DNA of 64,000 bases from Chachezhania antarctica (GTDB taxonomy: Bacteria; Pseudomonadota; Alphaproteobacteria; Rhodobacterales; Rhodobacteraceae). Of this stretch, positions 25,847 through 35,842 are shown piece by piece. The notes under the pieces were generated by a model. The model saw only the letters and a program-made list of their open reading frames with translations. It did not search any database and was not told the origin of the DNA. Made by a program: the position numbers and the translations under genes. The stretch is from NCBI RefSeq assembly GCF_003646465.1, contig NZ_QZEX01000015.1, forward strand, positions 26,850 to 90,849, written 5' to 3'. The first letter of the stretch is position 1, and each line of letters starts with the position of its first letter.

Positions 25847-27622
25847 ATGGACGTTGCCACCGCAGCAAAGGACTTCAGCACCGAAGCGCCGGCGCAGGAA
25901 AGCCAAACCGACGGCTTCCATCTTCTGATCGACGCGCTGAAGCTGAACGGTGTCGAGACCATTTACAATGTCCCCGGCATTCCGATCACCGACCTTGGCC
26001 GGTATGCGCAGGCGCAGGGACTGCGGGTCCTGTCGTTCCGTCACGAACAGCACGCGGGCTATGCCGCGGCTGCGGCCGGGTTCCTGACCAAGAAGCCGGG
26101 CATCTGCATGACGGTTTCGGCGCCGGGCTTCCTGAACGGACTGACCGCGCTGGCCCATGCGACGACGAACTGCTGGCCGATGATCATGATCTCCGGCTCG
26201 TCCGAGCGCGAGATCGTCGACCTGCAGCGTGGCGACTATGAGGAGATGGACCAGCTGGCCATCGCACGGCCCCACGTGAAGGCCGCCTACCGTATCCTGC
26301 ATGCCGAAGACATCGGTCTGGGCGTTGCCCGGGCCATCCGTGCCGCCCTGACGGGCCGTCCCGGTGGCGTGTACCTCGACGTGCCGGGCCAGCTTCTGGG
26401 CCAGGTGATGGACGCGGCCGAAGGCGCGAAGTCGCTGATGAAGGTGGTTGACCCCAACCCCGCCAGCGTACCGTCGGACGAGGCGCTCGATCGTGCGCTC
26501 GACGTGCTGAAATCGGCCAAGAAGCCGCTGATCATCCTTGGCAAGGGCGCGGCTTACGCGCAGGCCGACGAAAAGGTCCGCGAACTGGTCGAAACGCTGG
26601 GCTTCCCCTACCTGCCGATGTCGATGGCCAAGGGCCTGCTGCCCGACACCCATCCGCAATGCTCTGCCGCGGCCCGGTCGCTGGTGCTGAAGGAAAGCGA
26701 TTGCGTCTTCCTGATCGGTGCCCGCCTGAACTGGCTTCTGAGCCACGGGCAGGGCCCGGGCTGGGGCGAGAAGGGCATGAAGAAATTCGTCCAGATCGAC
26801 ATCGAACCGACCGAGATGGACAGCAACCAGATGATCAGCGCCCCGCTGATCGGTGATGTTGGTTCGGTTGCCACGGCCCTGCTCGAAAAGATGGGCGGGA
26901 ACTGGGAAAAGCCGTCCGAAGAATGGACCGGCGCGGTGCGTTCGAAGGTCGAAGGCAATGTCGCCAAGATGGCGCCGCGGCTGAAGAACAACAACTCGCC
27001 GATGGATTACCAGGGCTCGCTGGGCGTCATCAAGGAACTAATCGCCGAAAACCCCGACGTGGTTCTGGTGAACGAAGGCGCCAACGCGCTGGACCAGTGC
27101 CGTTCGATCGTCGACATCCACAAGCCGCGCAAGCGTCTGGATGTGGGCACCTGGGGCATCATGGGCATCGGCATGGGCAGCGCCATCGCGGCGGCTGTCG
27201 AAACCGGAAACCAGGTCCTGGCCGTCGAGGGCGACAGCGCCTTCGGGTTCTGCGGCATGGAGATCGAAACGGTCTGCCGTTACGACCTGCCGGTCTGCAC
27301 GGTGATCATGAACAACAACGGTATCTACCGTGGCGACGGCACCAACTGGTCGGGCGGCGAAGATCCCGCGACCACCGTGTTCGTCAAGGACTCCCGCTAC
27401 GACCTGATGATCCAGGCCTTCGGTGGCGTTGGCGTGACCGTCGACAACCCGGATGCGCTGCGCCAGGCCATCAAGGAAGCCTTCGCCAGCCGGAAGCCGA
27501 CGCTCATCAATGCCGTGATTGCCGAAGGCGCCGGCAAGGAAAGCGGCAATATCGGCAACCTCAACCCGTCTTCGGTCGTGGCGCAGCAGCGCTACCCGCA
27601 AGCCAAGAAAATCAACGGTTAA
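25847..27622 (+). CDS. oxc: Oxalyl-CoA decarboxylase
   Basis: This 591-residue thiamin diphosphate enzyme decarboxylates oxalyl-CoA to formyl-CoA and CO2. Visible features are the N-terminal [16 protein letters not shown] and [16 protein letters not shown] with the cofactor-activating glutamate, the ThDP motif [18 protein letters not shown] with MNNNGIY, and the C-terminal NLNPSS lid region. An excellent GGGAGGA precedes the ATG. The N-terminus has about 20 extra residues ([18 protein letters not shown]) before the domain. It is directly followed by frc, the usual partner. Related ThDP enzymes such as acetolactate synthase are less likely given the motifs and neighbour. Confidence 0.94.
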   Translation: MDVATAAKDFSTEAPAQESQTDGFHLLIDALKLNGVETIYNVPGIPITDLGRYAQAQGLRVLSFRHEQHAGYAAAAAGFLTKKPGICMTVSAPGFLNGLTALAHATTNCWPMIMISGSSEREIVDLQRGDYEEMDQLAIARPHVKAAYRILHAEDIGLGVARAIRAALTGRPGGVYLDVPGQLLGQVMDAAEGAKSLMKVVDPNPASVPSDEALDRALDVLKSAKKPLIILGKGAAYAQADEKVRELVETLGFPYLPMSMAKGLLPDTHPQCSAAARSLVLKESDCVFLIGARLNWLLSHGQGPGWGEKGMKKFVQIDIEPTEMDSNQMISAPLIGDVGSVATALLEKMGGNWEKPSEEWTGAVRSKVEGNVAKMAPRLKNNNSPMDYQGSLGVIKELIAENPDVVLVNEGANALDQCRSIVDIHKPRKRLDVGTWGIMGIGMGSAIAAAVETGNQVLAVEGDSAFGFCGMEIETVCRYDLPVCTVIMNNNGIYRGDGTNWSGGEDPATTVFVKDSRYDLMIQAFGGVGVTVDNPDALRQAIKEAFASRKPTLINAVIAEGAGKESGNIGNLNPSSVVAQQRYPQAKKING

Positions 27623-27642
27623 GTGACCGCGGAGGCACTACT

Positions 27643-28917
27643 ATGAAAGCTCTCGAAGGGGTCAAGATCCTCGATTTCACTCACGTGCAGTCAGGCCCGA
27701 CCTGTACCCAGCTTCTCGCCTGGTTCGGCGCAGACGTGATCAAGGTGGAGCGTCCCGGCGTCGGTGACGCGACCCGCCAGCAGCTGGTGGACGTTCCGGG
27801 CGCGGATTCGCTCTACTTCACCATGCTGAACCACAACAAGCGGTCGATCGAGCTGAACTCGAAGAACGAAACCGGCAAGGAAGTTCTGACCCGGCTGATC
27901 GAAACCTGCGACGTGATGGTGGAAAACTTCGCCCCCGGCGCGCTGGATCGCATGGGCTTTTCCTGGGAGCGTATCCAGGAGATCAACCCGCGCATGATCC
28001 TGGCCTCGGTCAAGGGTTTCGGCCCCGGCAAGTACGAGGATTGCAAGGTCTACGAGAACGTCGCGCAATGCGCCGGTGGCTCGGCCTCGACCACCGGTTT
28101 CCTTGACGGCCCGCCGACGGTGACCGGCGCGCAGATCGGCGACTCCGGCACGGGTCTGCACCTGGCTCTGGGGATCGTGACGGCCCTGTTCCAGACCACC
28201 CGCACCGGTCGTGGCCAGAAGGTTCTGGCGCCGATGCAGGATGGCGTGATCAACCTTTGCCGCGTCAAGCTGCGTGACCAGCAGCGTCTGGAAGCGGGCC
28301 CGCTGAAGGAATACTCGCAATACGGCGCCGGCATCGAATTCGGCGAAGCCACGCCGCGGGCGGGCAACGACTCGGGCGGCGGTCAGCCGGGCCGGATCCT
28401 GAAGTGCAAGGGCTGGGAAACCGACCCGAACGCCTACACGTATTTCATCACCCAGGCGGCTGTCTGGGAGCGCGTCTGTGACGTGATCGGCGCGCCCGAG
28501 TGGAAGACCAAGGAAGGCTACAAGTCCCCGGCTGAGCGGCTCGACAAGCTCGACGAGATCTTCGCGCGTGTCGAAGAATGGACCATGACCAAGACCAAGT
28601 TCGAGGTTATGGACATCTGCAACCCGCTCGACATCCCCGTCGGTCCGATCCTGTCGACCAAGGAGATCATCGAGGACGAGGGCCTGCGCAAGACCGGCAC
28701 CATCGTCGACATCGATCACCCGAAGCGCGGGAAGTACACCTCGGTCGGGTGCCCGATCAAGCTGTCGGACAGCCCTGTCGAAGTCACCCGTTCGCCGCTT
28801 CTGGGCGAACACACCGTCGAAATCCTGCGCGACGTGCTGGGCTACGACGGCGAGGCGCTGGCCAAGATCGTGGAATCCGGTGCGGTGGGCAAAGTCGACC
28901 AAAAGGCCGCCGAGTAA
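27643..28917 (+). CDS. frc: Formyl-CoA:oxalate CoA-transferase
   Basis: This 424-residue class III CoA-transferase is the expected length for Frc. It moves CoA from formyl-CoA to oxalate, giving oxalyl-CoA and formate. Motifs include [20 protein letters not shown], the nucleophilic Asp in [12 protein letters not shown], and [13 protein letters not shown], matching the glycine loop of known Frc. The ATG at 27643 has GGAGG upstream. It is 20 bases after oxc. Together they form a catalytic cycle converting oxalate to formate and CO2, with only catalytic CoA needed. Confidence 0.94.
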   Translation: MKALEGVKILDFTHVQSGPTCTQLLAWFGADVIKVERPGVGDATRQQLVDVPGADSLYFTMLNHNKRSIELNSKNETGKEVLTRLIETCDVMVENFAPGALDRMGFSWERIQEINPRMILASVKGFGPGKYEDCKVYENVAQCAGGSASTTGFLDGPPTVTGAQIGDSGTGLHLALGIVTALFQTTRTGRGQKVLAPMQDGVINLCRVKLRDQQRLEAGPLKEYSQYGAGIEFGEATPRAGNDSGGGQPGRILKCKGWETDPNAYTYFITQAAVWERVCDVIGAPEWKTKEGYKSPAERLDKLDEIFARVEEWTMTKTKFEVMDICNPLDIPVGPILSTKEIIEDEGLRKTGTIVDIDHPKRGKYTSVGCPIKLSDSPVEVTRSPLLGEHTVEILRDVLGYDGEALAKIVESGAVGKVDQKAAE

Positions 28918-28930
28918 ATTTGTGAATCAA

Positions 28931-28964
28931 ACGGGGTGATCCGGCGCAAGAACGGATGCCCCGT
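28931..28964 (+). other. Stem-loop between frc and the formyltransferase gene
   Basis: The arms ACGGGG/CCCCGT (28931-28936 with 28959-28964) and ATCCG/CGGAT (28939-28943 with 28953-28957) can pair with a small internal bulge and a 9-base loop. There is no T-tract, and the ribosome site of the next gene follows closely, so mRNA processing or translation control is more likely than termination. Confidence 0.45.
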
Positions 28965-28981
28965 GTCCCGGGAGGACGAAA

Positions 28982-29899
28982 ATGCGATTGATCGTTATGG
29001 GGCAGCAGGCCTTCGGTAAAGACGTGCTGGCCAAGCTGCTTGAGACTGGAACGGACGAAGTCGTGGCCGTCTATTGCGAGCCCGACAAGGACGGCAAACC
29101 CGTCGATCCGATCAAGGAATTCGCGCTTGAGAAGGGTCTTCCGGTCGAGCAGCCCGCGAATTTCGACGACCAGGCGACCCTGGACACGCTGGCCGGTTAC
29201 AATGCCGACCTGATGGTCATGGCCTTCGTGAACGTCTTCGTTCCCGAAGCGGCGCGCGACACGCCGACCCATGGCTCGATCTGTTTCCACCCGTCGCTTC
29301 TGCCTCTGCACCGTGGACCGTCGGCCGTCAACTGGCCGATCATCATGGGCTCCACCAAGTCCGGCTATTCCTGGTTCTACCCGTCCGACGGGCTGGACGA
29401 AGGCGACAGCCTGCTCCAGTGGGAATGCGACATCGGCCCCGACGACACGGTGATCGATCTCTATTTCAAGAAGATCTACCCCCATGCCGTCGACTCCGTG
29501 CTGACGGTCGTCGACCTCTACCGTGACGGAAATCCGCCGCGGATCGTGGCCGACGAGGCGGAGGCGACCTACGAGCGTCGCTGCAACAAGAACCATGCCC
29601 AGGTCAGCTGGCATCGCCCGGTCAAGCAGGTCTACGACCTGATCCGCGGCACCAATCCCGCGCCCGGCGCGTGGACCACGCTGAACGGGGAAGAGGTCGG
29701 GATCTTCGATTGCGAGCTGGTGTCGGGTGACGGCATTTCCGGTCGTATTCGGGAGATCACGGATGACGGAATTTCGGTCCAGTGCGTAGGCGGCCGGATC
29801 CTCGTAAAGCGCGTGCGCCCGGCGGGAGAGGCAAAGATGTCTGCCTCGGAATGGGCCGCGTCGACCGGACTGAAAGCCGGCGACACACTCGGTAGCTAA
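28982..29899 (+). CDS. Stand-alone formyltransferase/10-formyl-THF hydrolase-domain protein
   Basis: This 305-residue protein has a formyl_transf_N domain (about 1-180) and a C-terminal OB-like domain (about 200-300). The folate/formyl active site is visible as SICFHPSLLPLHRGPSAVN (catalytic His) and SDGLDEGDSLLQ (catalytic Asp). The opening residues (MRLIVMGQQAFGKDVLAKLL, then EPDKDGKPVDPIKEFA) resemble the hydrolase half of 10-formyl-THF dehydrogenase more than methionyl-tRNA formyltransferase. It sits between frc and fhs, an unusual place for Fmt. It may move formyl groups between CoA, formate and THF, or hydrolyse formyl-THF. The exact reaction is not known. Confidence 0.82.
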   Translation: MRLIVMGQQAFGKDVLAKLLETGTDEVVAVYCEPDKDGKPVDPIKEFALEKGLPVEQPANFDDQATLDTLAGYNADLMVMAFVNVFVPEAARDTPTHGSICFHPSLLPLHRGPSAVNWPIIMGSTKSGYSWFYPSDGLDEGDSLLQWECDIGPDDTVIDLYFKKIYPHAVDSVLTVVDLYRDGNPPRIVADEAEATYERRCNKNHAQVSWHRPVKQVYDLIRGTNPAPGAWTTLNGEEVGIFDCELVSGDGISGRIREITDDGISVQCVGGRILVKRVRPAGEAKMSASEWAASTGLKAGDTLGS

Positions 29900-29929
29900 A
29901 ACACACTCAAATTTCGGGAACTATTACTC

Positions 29930-31597
29930 ATGTCCGATATCGAAATCGCCCGCGCCGCGACAAAGAAACAGATCCAGGAGATCGGTGCCAAGCTGGATAT
30001 TCCGTCCGAGCATCTGCTCCCCTATGGCCACGACAAGGCCAAGGTGTCGGAAGACTTCATCAAGTCGCTCTCCGACAAGCCCGACGGCCACCTGGTTCTG
30101 GTGACCGCCATCAACCCGACGCCCGCAGGCGAAGGCAAGACGACCACGACCGTGGGTCTGGGCGACGGCCTGAATGCCATCGGCAAGAAGGCTGCCGTCT
30201 GCATCCGCGAAGCCTCGCTCGGCCCCTGCTTCGGCATGAAGGGTGGCGCGGCCGGTGGCGGATACGCCCAGGTCGTTCCGATGGAGGACATGAACCTCCA
30301 CTTCACCGGTGACTTCCACGCCATCACCTCGGCCCACAACCTGCTGGCCGCGATGCTCGACAACCACATCTACTGGGGCAACGAGCTGGAGATCGACATC
30401 CGCCGCGTGGTCTACCGCCGCGTTATGGACATGAACGATCGTGCGCTCCGCCAGATCGTCTGCAACCTGGGCGGTGTCGCCAACGGGTTCCCGCGGGAAG
30501 CCGGCTTCGATATCACCGTGGCGTCGGAAGTCATGGCGATCCTGTGCCTGGCTACCGACCTGGCCGATCTTGAAAAGCGCCTGGGCGACATCATCGTGGC
30601 CTACCGCCGCGACCGGACGCCCGTCTACTGCCGCGACATCAAGGCCGACGGTGCCATGACCGTGCTGCTTCAGCAGGCCATGCAGCCGAATCTGGTGCAG
30701 ACGCTGGAAAACAACCCGGCCTTCGTTCACGGCGGCCCGTTCGCGAACATCGCGCATGGCTGTAATTCGGTCGTGGCAACCACCACCGCGCTGAAACTGG
30801 CCGACTATGTCGTGACCGAAGCCGGCTTCGGGGCCGACCTTGGCGCCGAGAAGTTCATGGACATCAAGTGCCGCAAGGCGGGCCTGAAGCCCGAGGCGGT
30901 CGTGATCGTGGCCACCGTGCGCGCGATGAAGATGAACGGCGGTGTCGCCAAGGCCGATCTGGGCGCCGAGAACGTGGATGCCGTGAAAGCGGGCTGCCCG
31001 AACCTTGGCCGTCATATTGAGAACCTCAAGCAGTTCGGCGTGCCAGCGGTCGTGGCGATCAACCACTTTGTCACCGACACCGATGCCGAAGTGGCCGCGG
31101 TTCAGGAATATGTCGCAACCCAGGGCACCGAGGCGATCCTCTGCAAGCATTGGGCCGATGGCTCCAAGGGCATCACCGATCTGGCGAACAAGGTCGTCGA
31201 AATCGTGGAAAGCGGCGAGGCGAACTACACTCCTCTCTATCCCGACGACATGTCGCTGTTCGACAAGATCGACACCATCGCCAAGCGGATCTACCGCGCG
31301 GACGAAGTGGTGGCCGACACGAAAATCCGCAACCAGTTGAAGGAATGGGAAGCGCAAGGCTATGGCGACCTGCCGGTCTGCATGGCGAAGACCCAGTATT
31401 CCTTCACGACCGATCCGAACAGGCGCGGCGCGCCGGTGGGCCACAGCCTGCCGATCCGCGAAGTGCGGCTGTCGGCCGGTGCCGGGTTCGTCGTGGTTGT
31501 CTGCGGCGAGATCATGACCATGCCCGGTCTGCCCAAGGTTCCGTCGGCGGAAGCGATCTGCATCAATGACGACGGCCTGATTGACGGGTTGTTCTGA
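29930..31597 (+). CDS. fhs: Formate-tetrahydrofolate ligase
   Basis: This 555-residue ATP-dependent enzyme makes 10-formyl-THF from formate and THF. Features include the P-loop [16 protein letters not shown] (about residue 62), [16 protein letters not shown], and the C-terminal [20 protein letters not shown]. It is the usual length for bacterial FTHFS. It follows the formyltransferase gene by 30 bases and precedes the stress-protein gene by 4. It links formate released from oxalate to the THF pathway completed by folD and glyA further along. Confidence 0.96.
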   Translation: MSDIEIARAATKKQIQEIGAKLDIPSEHLLPYGHDKAKVSEDFIKSLSDKPDGHLVLVTAINPTPAGEGKTTTTVGLGDGLNAIGKKAAVCIREASLGPCFGMKGGAAGGGYAQVVPMEDMNLHFTGDFHAITSAHNLLAAMLDNHIYWGNELEIDIRRVVYRRVMDMNDRALRQIVCNLGGVANGFPREAGFDITVASEVMAILCLATDLADLEKRLGDIIVAYRRDRTPVYCRDIKADGAMTVLLQQAMQPNLVQTLENNPAFVHGGPFANIAHGCNSVVATTTALKLADYVVTEAGFGADLGAEKFMDIKCRKAGLKPEAVVIVATVRAMKMNGGVAKADLGAENVDAVKAGCPNLGRHIENLKQFGVPAVVAINHFVTDTDAEVAAVQEYVATQGTEAILCKHWADGSKGITDLANKVVEIVESGEANYTPLYPDDMSLFDKIDTIAKRIYRADEVVADTKIRNQLKEWEAQGYGDLPVCMAKTQYSFTTDPNRRGAPVGHSLPIREVRLSAGAGFVVVVCGEIMTMPGLPKVPSAEAICINDDGLIDGLF

Positions 31598-31601
31598 TCA
31601 A

Positions 31602-32465
31602 ATGCCCAGCAGCACGCTTCATACCATTATGATGCCTGTTCGCGGCGATGGCAGGGGGCCTGTGCTCTTTGCCCACGCCGCGGCGCTGGCAAAGCGGTTT
31701 GGCGCGCATGTCAAGGTTGTGCATTGCCATCCGAAGGTCGACGACATGATGCCCTATGGCGTTGTCGTGCCGGCCTTCCTTCGCAAACAGATCGAGGCCG
31801 CCTCGGAAGCGAGCGCCGGCAGCGATGAGGATTTCCTGCACGCGAAATTCACGGCTGACGCCGCCAAGCACGGCGTCAGCGAGCAGGCGCCCGAACTGGG
31901 CAAGCCGACAGCGAATTGGTACGAATATGTCGGCAAGCAGGTGGACGCGGTGCGCCATTTCGGCCGCCTTTCCGATCTGATCTGCGTGGCCAAGCCGTCC
32001 AAGCAAGAAAACCTTGGCTTCAACACGTTGAAGGAAGCCCTGTTCTTTTCGGGACGGCCGGTTCTGGTTTGCACCGAGTCCGATCAGGTCAGCCCCGATC
32101 TGGGCAAGCACGTCGCCATCGGGTGGAACGGGTCGTTGGAGGCGTCCCGTGCCGCTGCGTTGGCGGTGCCGCTGATCGAAAACGCCGGACAGGTAACGAT
32201 CCTGACCGGTGGCGGTTCTGAACACGCGGCCTCGGCCGAGGAGTTTCAGGACTACCTGGCAGTCCGGGGCGTGACTGCAGGCATCGTGAATTTCGATGTC
32301 CGCGGGTCCGCCGGGCGCCAACTTCTGTCCAAGAGCGGTGAGGTGGGGGCCGACCTGCTCGTCATGGGCGCATATCACGAGAGCTATGAACGCGAGACGT
32401 TGCTCGGAGGAAACTCTGCCGTTGTGGTGGAGGAGGCGACGATCCCGGTGATCATGGTTCACTGA
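31602..32465 (+). CDS. Universal stress protein family, tandem-domain
   Basis: This 287-residue protein opens with the UspA-like strand PSSTLHTIMMPVRGDGRG and ends with a canonical nucleotide-binding segment, GADLLVMGAYHESYERETLL followed by GGNSAVVVEEATIPVIMVH. The length suggests two Usp folds, the first degenerate. It starts 5 bases after fhs, so it is part of the same operon and precedes the TTT transporter genes. In other TTT and TRAP transporter operons a Usp protein is often encoded alongside. Its role here could be control of transport or stress response; no catalytic function is implied. Confidence 0.78.
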   Translation: MPSSTLHTIMMPVRGDGRGPVLFAHAAALAKRFGAHVKVVHCHPKVDDMMPYGVVVPAFLRKQIEAASEASAGSDEDFLHAKFTADAAKHGVSEQAPELGKPTANWYEYVGKQVDAVRHFGRLSDLICVAKPSKQENLGFNTLKEALFFSGRPVLVCTESDQVSPDLGKHVAIGWNGSLEASRAAALAVPLIENAGQVTILTGGGSEHAASAEEFQDYLAVRGVTAGIVNFDVRGSAGRQLLSKSGEVGADLLVMGAYHESYERETLLGGNSAVVVEEATIPVIMVH

Positions 32466-32467
32466 GT

Positions 32468-32503
32468 GAGGAAGTAGAGAAGAAGAAGGAGGAAAGAGAG
32501 AGA
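32468..32503 (+). other. 36-base purine tract in the usp-tctC gap
   Basis: On the plus strand 35 of 36 bases are A or G, with a single T at 32475. It begins directly after the Usp stop codon and lies 113 bases before the tctC start. No gene fits here. It may be an mRNA stability or protein-binding element, or simple sequence bias; there is no paired complement nearby. Confidence 0.6.
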
Positions 32504-32615
32504 CTTGGAACGACCCGGTGTTCTCCGAAACAGCCTAGCCAAACCAAAACTCAAGATCGGCAGGCGGAGACACCAGCACCTGAAGTCCAAAGTTCTGAAT
32601 CCAAGGGAGGATACT

Positions 32616-33599
32616 ATGAAAATTTGGAAAGCATTGACGATGAGTGCCGCTGCACTTGCCATGTCGGGTACCGCGGCACTGGCGGAATGGCAGCCTCGTA
32701 AGCCTGTCGAGCTGATCATCATGGCCGGCACCGGCGGTGGCGCAGACCAGATCGCGCGCCTGCTGCAGGGCCTGATCCAGAAGAACGGCATGAGCCCGCG
32801 TCCTTTCATTCCGATCAACAAGCCCGGCGGGTCCGGCGCGGAAGCGCTGTCCTACATGAAGGGCAAGGAAGGCGACAACCACACCTTGCTGGTTGCGCTA
32901 AACAGCTTCTACACCACGCCGCTGATCCAGGAAGAGCTGGAAATCGACGTGACCAGCTTCGCCCCCATCGGGCGGATGGCAATGGATACCTTCCTTCTCT
33001 GGGTCAACGCCGAGAACGAAGATATCACCGACCTCGACAGCTATATCGCGGCCGTGAAGGAAAAGGATGGCGCCTGGAAAGTAGGCGGCACCGGCATGGG
33101 CCAGGAAGATTCGATCCTGACCGCGATGATGGAAAAGGAACTTGGCTACAACGTGACCTACATCCCGTTCCCGGGTGGCGGCACGGTGGCGAAGAACCTT
33201 GTCGGCAACCAGGTCGATTCCACCGTCAACAACCCGTCTGAACAGATGGAATTTTGGCGCGCGGGCAATGCCAAGCCTCTCGTCCAGTTCAACGGCGAAC
33301 GTACCGCTCCGTTCGAGGACGTGCCGACCGCCAAGGAACTGGGGGCTGACATCGAGTACTACATGCAGCGCTCGATCTCGGGGCCGGCCGGAATGGATCC
33401 GGAAGCCATCGCCTGGTACCAGAACCTGTTCGAGGAACTCTTCAACTCCGAGGAATGGCAGGCCTACTGCGAATCCGACGGGCTGACCTGCGAGCAGTTC
33501 CTGACCGGTGACGACCTCTCCGCTTTCCACGAAGCTCAGCTCAAGCGTCACGAAGAGCTGATCGAGTCCGTGGGCGCCGACGCCATCATGTCGAAGTGA
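32616..33599 (+). CDS. TTT transporter periplasmic binding protein (TctC/Bug family)
   Basis: This 327-residue protein has a clear signal peptide (about 22 residues, ending ALAEW) and the Bug-type start PRKPVELIIMAGTGGGADQIAR, whose two binding loops hold carboxylate ligands. The GKVGGTGMGQEDSI-like region (VGGTGMGQEDSILTAM) near residue 160 is the second ligand loop. The ATG has GGGAGGA upstream. It is followed by the small and large membrane subunits. The ligand is unknown. The operon context (oxc, frc, fhs) makes oxalate or another short dicarboxylate a leading candidate. Confidence 0.85.
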   Translation: MKIWKALTMSAAALAMSGTAALAEWQPRKPVELIIMAGTGGGADQIARLLQGLIQKNGMSPRPFIPINKPGGSGAEALSYMKGKEGDNHTLLVALNSFYTTPLIQEELEIDVTSFAPIGRMAMDTFLLWVNAENEDITDLDSYIAAVKEKDGAWKVGGTGMGQEDSILTAMMEKELGYNVTYIPFPGGGTVAKNLVGNQVDSTVNNPSEQMEFWRAGNAKPLVQFNGERTAPFEDVPTAKELGADIEYYMQRSISGPAGMDPEAIAWYQNLFEELFNSEEWQAYCESDGLTCEQFLTGDDLSAFHEAQLKRHEELIESVGADAIMSK

Positions 33600-33608
33600 T
33601 GTGATACC

Positions 33609-33639
33609 TGCTCCGGGCCCGTCAAACAGGCCCGGAGCA
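33609..33639 (+). other. Stem-loop between tctC and tctB
   Basis: Two perfect 11-base arms (33609-33619 and 33629-33639) enclose a 9-base loop just after the tctC stop. There is no T-tract. In transporter operons such hairpins often stabilise the upstream binding-protein mRNA so that more of it is made than the membrane subunits, and this is the likely role here. A partial terminator is the alternative. Confidence 0.6.
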
Positions 33640-33727
33640 ACCAAGCAAACTCGTCTGGCTGGTCGGCTGCGGTGCTGACCACAGGAAACAACGAATTCCA
33701 ACGACAGTCCGCAAGGGAAGGTATTCA

Positions 33728-34255
33728 ATGAACGTTCGTACGGCAGAGTTGCTCATGGGCTTTGGCATGCTTCTGGCGTCACTCGGCCTGATGTGGACCG
33801 TCTACAGCGACGATCTGACCATCGGCTGGGTCCAAGGCGTCGGACCCGGTGCCGGCATGTGGCCCTTCTGGTTGTCCCTTGGCATGGCCGGATCTTCGGT
33901 CTGGACCCTGGTCCGCTGGTTCAAGGGAGTCACGCCCGAATCCCGCAACGAGGATCCCTATATCGACCCGGACACCATCTTCATGGTCGGGGTCACGGTT
34001 GCAGCCATCTTCTGTCTGCTCCTCTTCAGCTCGATCATCGGGCTCTATTTCTCGATGATGTTGTTCCTGCTCTTCTACGTGAAAGTGCTCGGGCGCCACG
34101 GCTGGCCGGTGACGATCGGCGTGATGATTGGTGTTCCGGTGGCGGTCTACATGCTCTTCGAGGTCGCACTGAACAAGTATCTCCCGCGCGGTTTGCCGTT
34201 CTTCGAGAACCTGATGCTGCACGTCGACGACTTCCGCTACTCTCTCATGTACTGA
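33728..34255 (+). CDS. TTT transporter small membrane subunit (TctB)
   Basis: This 175-residue protein has four predicted membrane segments (about 5-23, 40-60, 88-108 and 115-150) with the opening NVRTAELLMGFGMLLASLGL and a conserved GPGAGMWPFWLSLGM motif typical of TctB. It is 44 bases before tctA and is expected to pair with it. Length and topology fit the family, though TctB proteins are poorly conserved. The assignment rests partly on neighbours. Confidence 0.83.
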   Translation: MNVRTAELLMGFGMLLASLGLMWTVYSDDLTIGWVQGVGPGAGMWPFWLSLGMAGSSVWTLVRWFKGVTPESRNEDPYIDPDTIFMVGVTVAAIFCLLLFSSIIGLYFSMMLFLLFYVKVLGRHGWPVTIGVMIGVPVAVYMLFEVALNKYLPRGLPFFENLMLHVDDFRYSLMY

Positions 34256-34298
34256 AGTTGCCCACAAAAAAACTGCACTCCAGCAGGGAAAACGCCAA

Positions 34299-35816
34299 AT
34301 GGACTCCATAATTACACTATTGGGCGCCGGGCTGCTTCAGTCCTTCGAGCCGCTCAACCTCGCTATGATCTTCCTGGGATGTCTGGCCGGGTTGTTCATC
34401 GGCGCCATGCCGGGCCTCGGGTCGGTCAACGGCGTCGCCATCCTTCTTCCCGTCACCTTCCTGGTGCCGCCGACATCGGCCATCATCTTCCTGGCCGCCC
34501 TTTACTACGGCGCTATGTACGGCGGTGCGGTATCTTCGATCACCCTGGGGATCCCGGGCGCCTCGACAGCGGTGGCCACCGTCTTCGACGGCAGGCCGAT
34601 GGCCCAGAAGGGCAAGGCCGATCAGGCGCTGATGGCCGCGGCCATTGCATCGTTCATCGGCGGCACGATCTCGGTCATCCTATTCACCGGCTTCGCACCG
34701 CCGCTGGCGGCCTTCGCCTTGAAGTTCGGTCCACAGGAAGAATTCGCGCTGATGCTTCTGGCCTTCGCAACCTTCATCGGGCTGGGTGGGGATGACATAC
34801 CGAAAACGATCTTCTCGATCCTCATCGGCCTTGTCATGGCGACCGTCGGTTTCGACATCATCTCGGGCAAGCCACGTCTGATCTTCTTCGACATGGTCGA
34901 CTTCCAGCGCGGGATCGAGTTCCTGGTTCTGGCCATCGGCATCTACGGCATCGGCGAGATGATCTGGACACTGGAGCACACCAAGGGTGGCATCCAGATG
35001 CACAAGGTCGAGATCGGCTTCAAGAGGATCGTCGACAATCTGCGCCAGGTTAAGCAGTACTTCGGCACTGCCACGATGGGGTCTTTCATCGGCTTCTTCG
35101 TGGGGACGCTGCCGGCCGCCGGTGCAACGCCTGCCGCGCTGATGTCCTATGGTCTGGCCAAGACATTCTCGAAAGACGGTGACAGCTTCGGCAAGGGCAA
35201 CGTGGCCGGTGTCGCGGCACCGGAAGCGGCCAACAACGCGGCTTCGACCGGCTCGATGCTTCCGATGCTCACGCTGGGTATCCCGGGCTCGCCCACCACG
35301 GCGATCCTTCTGGGCGGCATGATCATCTGGGGCCTGCGTCCCGGACCGCTCCTGTTCGCGGAAAGCCCGGACTTCGTCTGGGGCCTGATCGGGTCGATGT
35401 ATGTCGCCAACTTCGTGACGGTCGTCCTGAACATTGCCCTGATCCCGGTCTTCATCCGTGTTCTGGCCATGCCCTTCAGCGTGCTGGCGCCGATCATCTT
35501 CATCCTCTGCACCGTCGGTGTCTACGCCACCACGGACCGGATGTTCGATACCTGGCTGATGCTCTTCCTGGGCTGCATGGGCTACCTGATGCGCAAGCTG
35601 AACTACCCGGTCGCACCCGCGGTTCTGGCCATCGTGCTCGGGCCCCTGACCGAACAGTCGCTGCGTCAGTCGCTGATCGGAAGCCAGGGCGATCCGATGA
35701 CCTTCCTCGAGCGTCCGATCTCGCTCACGGTCATCCTGCTGGCGGTCGCGCTGATCTGCTACCCGATCGTCAACAGCTTCCTGAAGAGGCGCAAGACGGT
35801 CAAGATTGCCGAGTAA
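34299..35816 (+). CDS. TTT transporter large membrane subunit (TctA)
   Basis: This 505-residue protein has about 11-12 hydrophobic segments, with the TctA signatures GLFIGAMPGLGSVNGVAILLP and SSITLGIPGASTAVATVFDG in the first half and their repeat LPMLTLGIPGSPTTAILLGG in the second half. It forms the main channel of the tripartite tricarboxylate system with TctB and the periplasmic TctC. It closes the oxalate gene run and is followed by a strong terminator. Substrate prediction depends on context. Confidence 0.92.
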   Translation: MDSIITLLGAGLLQSFEPLNLAMIFLGCLAGLFIGAMPGLGSVNGVAILLPVTFLVPPTSAIIFLAALYYGAMYGGAVSSITLGIPGASTAVATVFDGRPMAQKGKADQALMAAAIASFIGGTISVILFTGFAPPLAAFALKFGPQEEFALMLLAFATFIGLGGDDIPKTIFSILIGLVMATVGFDIISGKPRLIFFDMVDFQRGIEFLVLAIGIYGIGEMIWTLEHTKGGIQMHKVEIGFKRIVDNLRQVKQYFGTATMGSFIGFFVGTLPAAGATPAALMSYGLAKTFSKDGDSFGKGNVAGVAAPEAANNAASTGSMLPMLTLGIPGSPTTAILLGGMIIWGLRPGPLLFAESPDFVWGLIGSMYVANFVTVVLNIALIPVFIRVLAMPFSVLAPIIFILCTVGVYATTDRMFDTWLMLFLGCMGYLMRKLNYPVAPAVLAIVLGPLTEQSLRQSLIGSQGDPMTFLERPISLTVILLAVALICYPIVNSFLKRRKTVKIAE

Positions 35817-35842
35817 TCGCAATCCGTCCTGCTGGGGAATGG

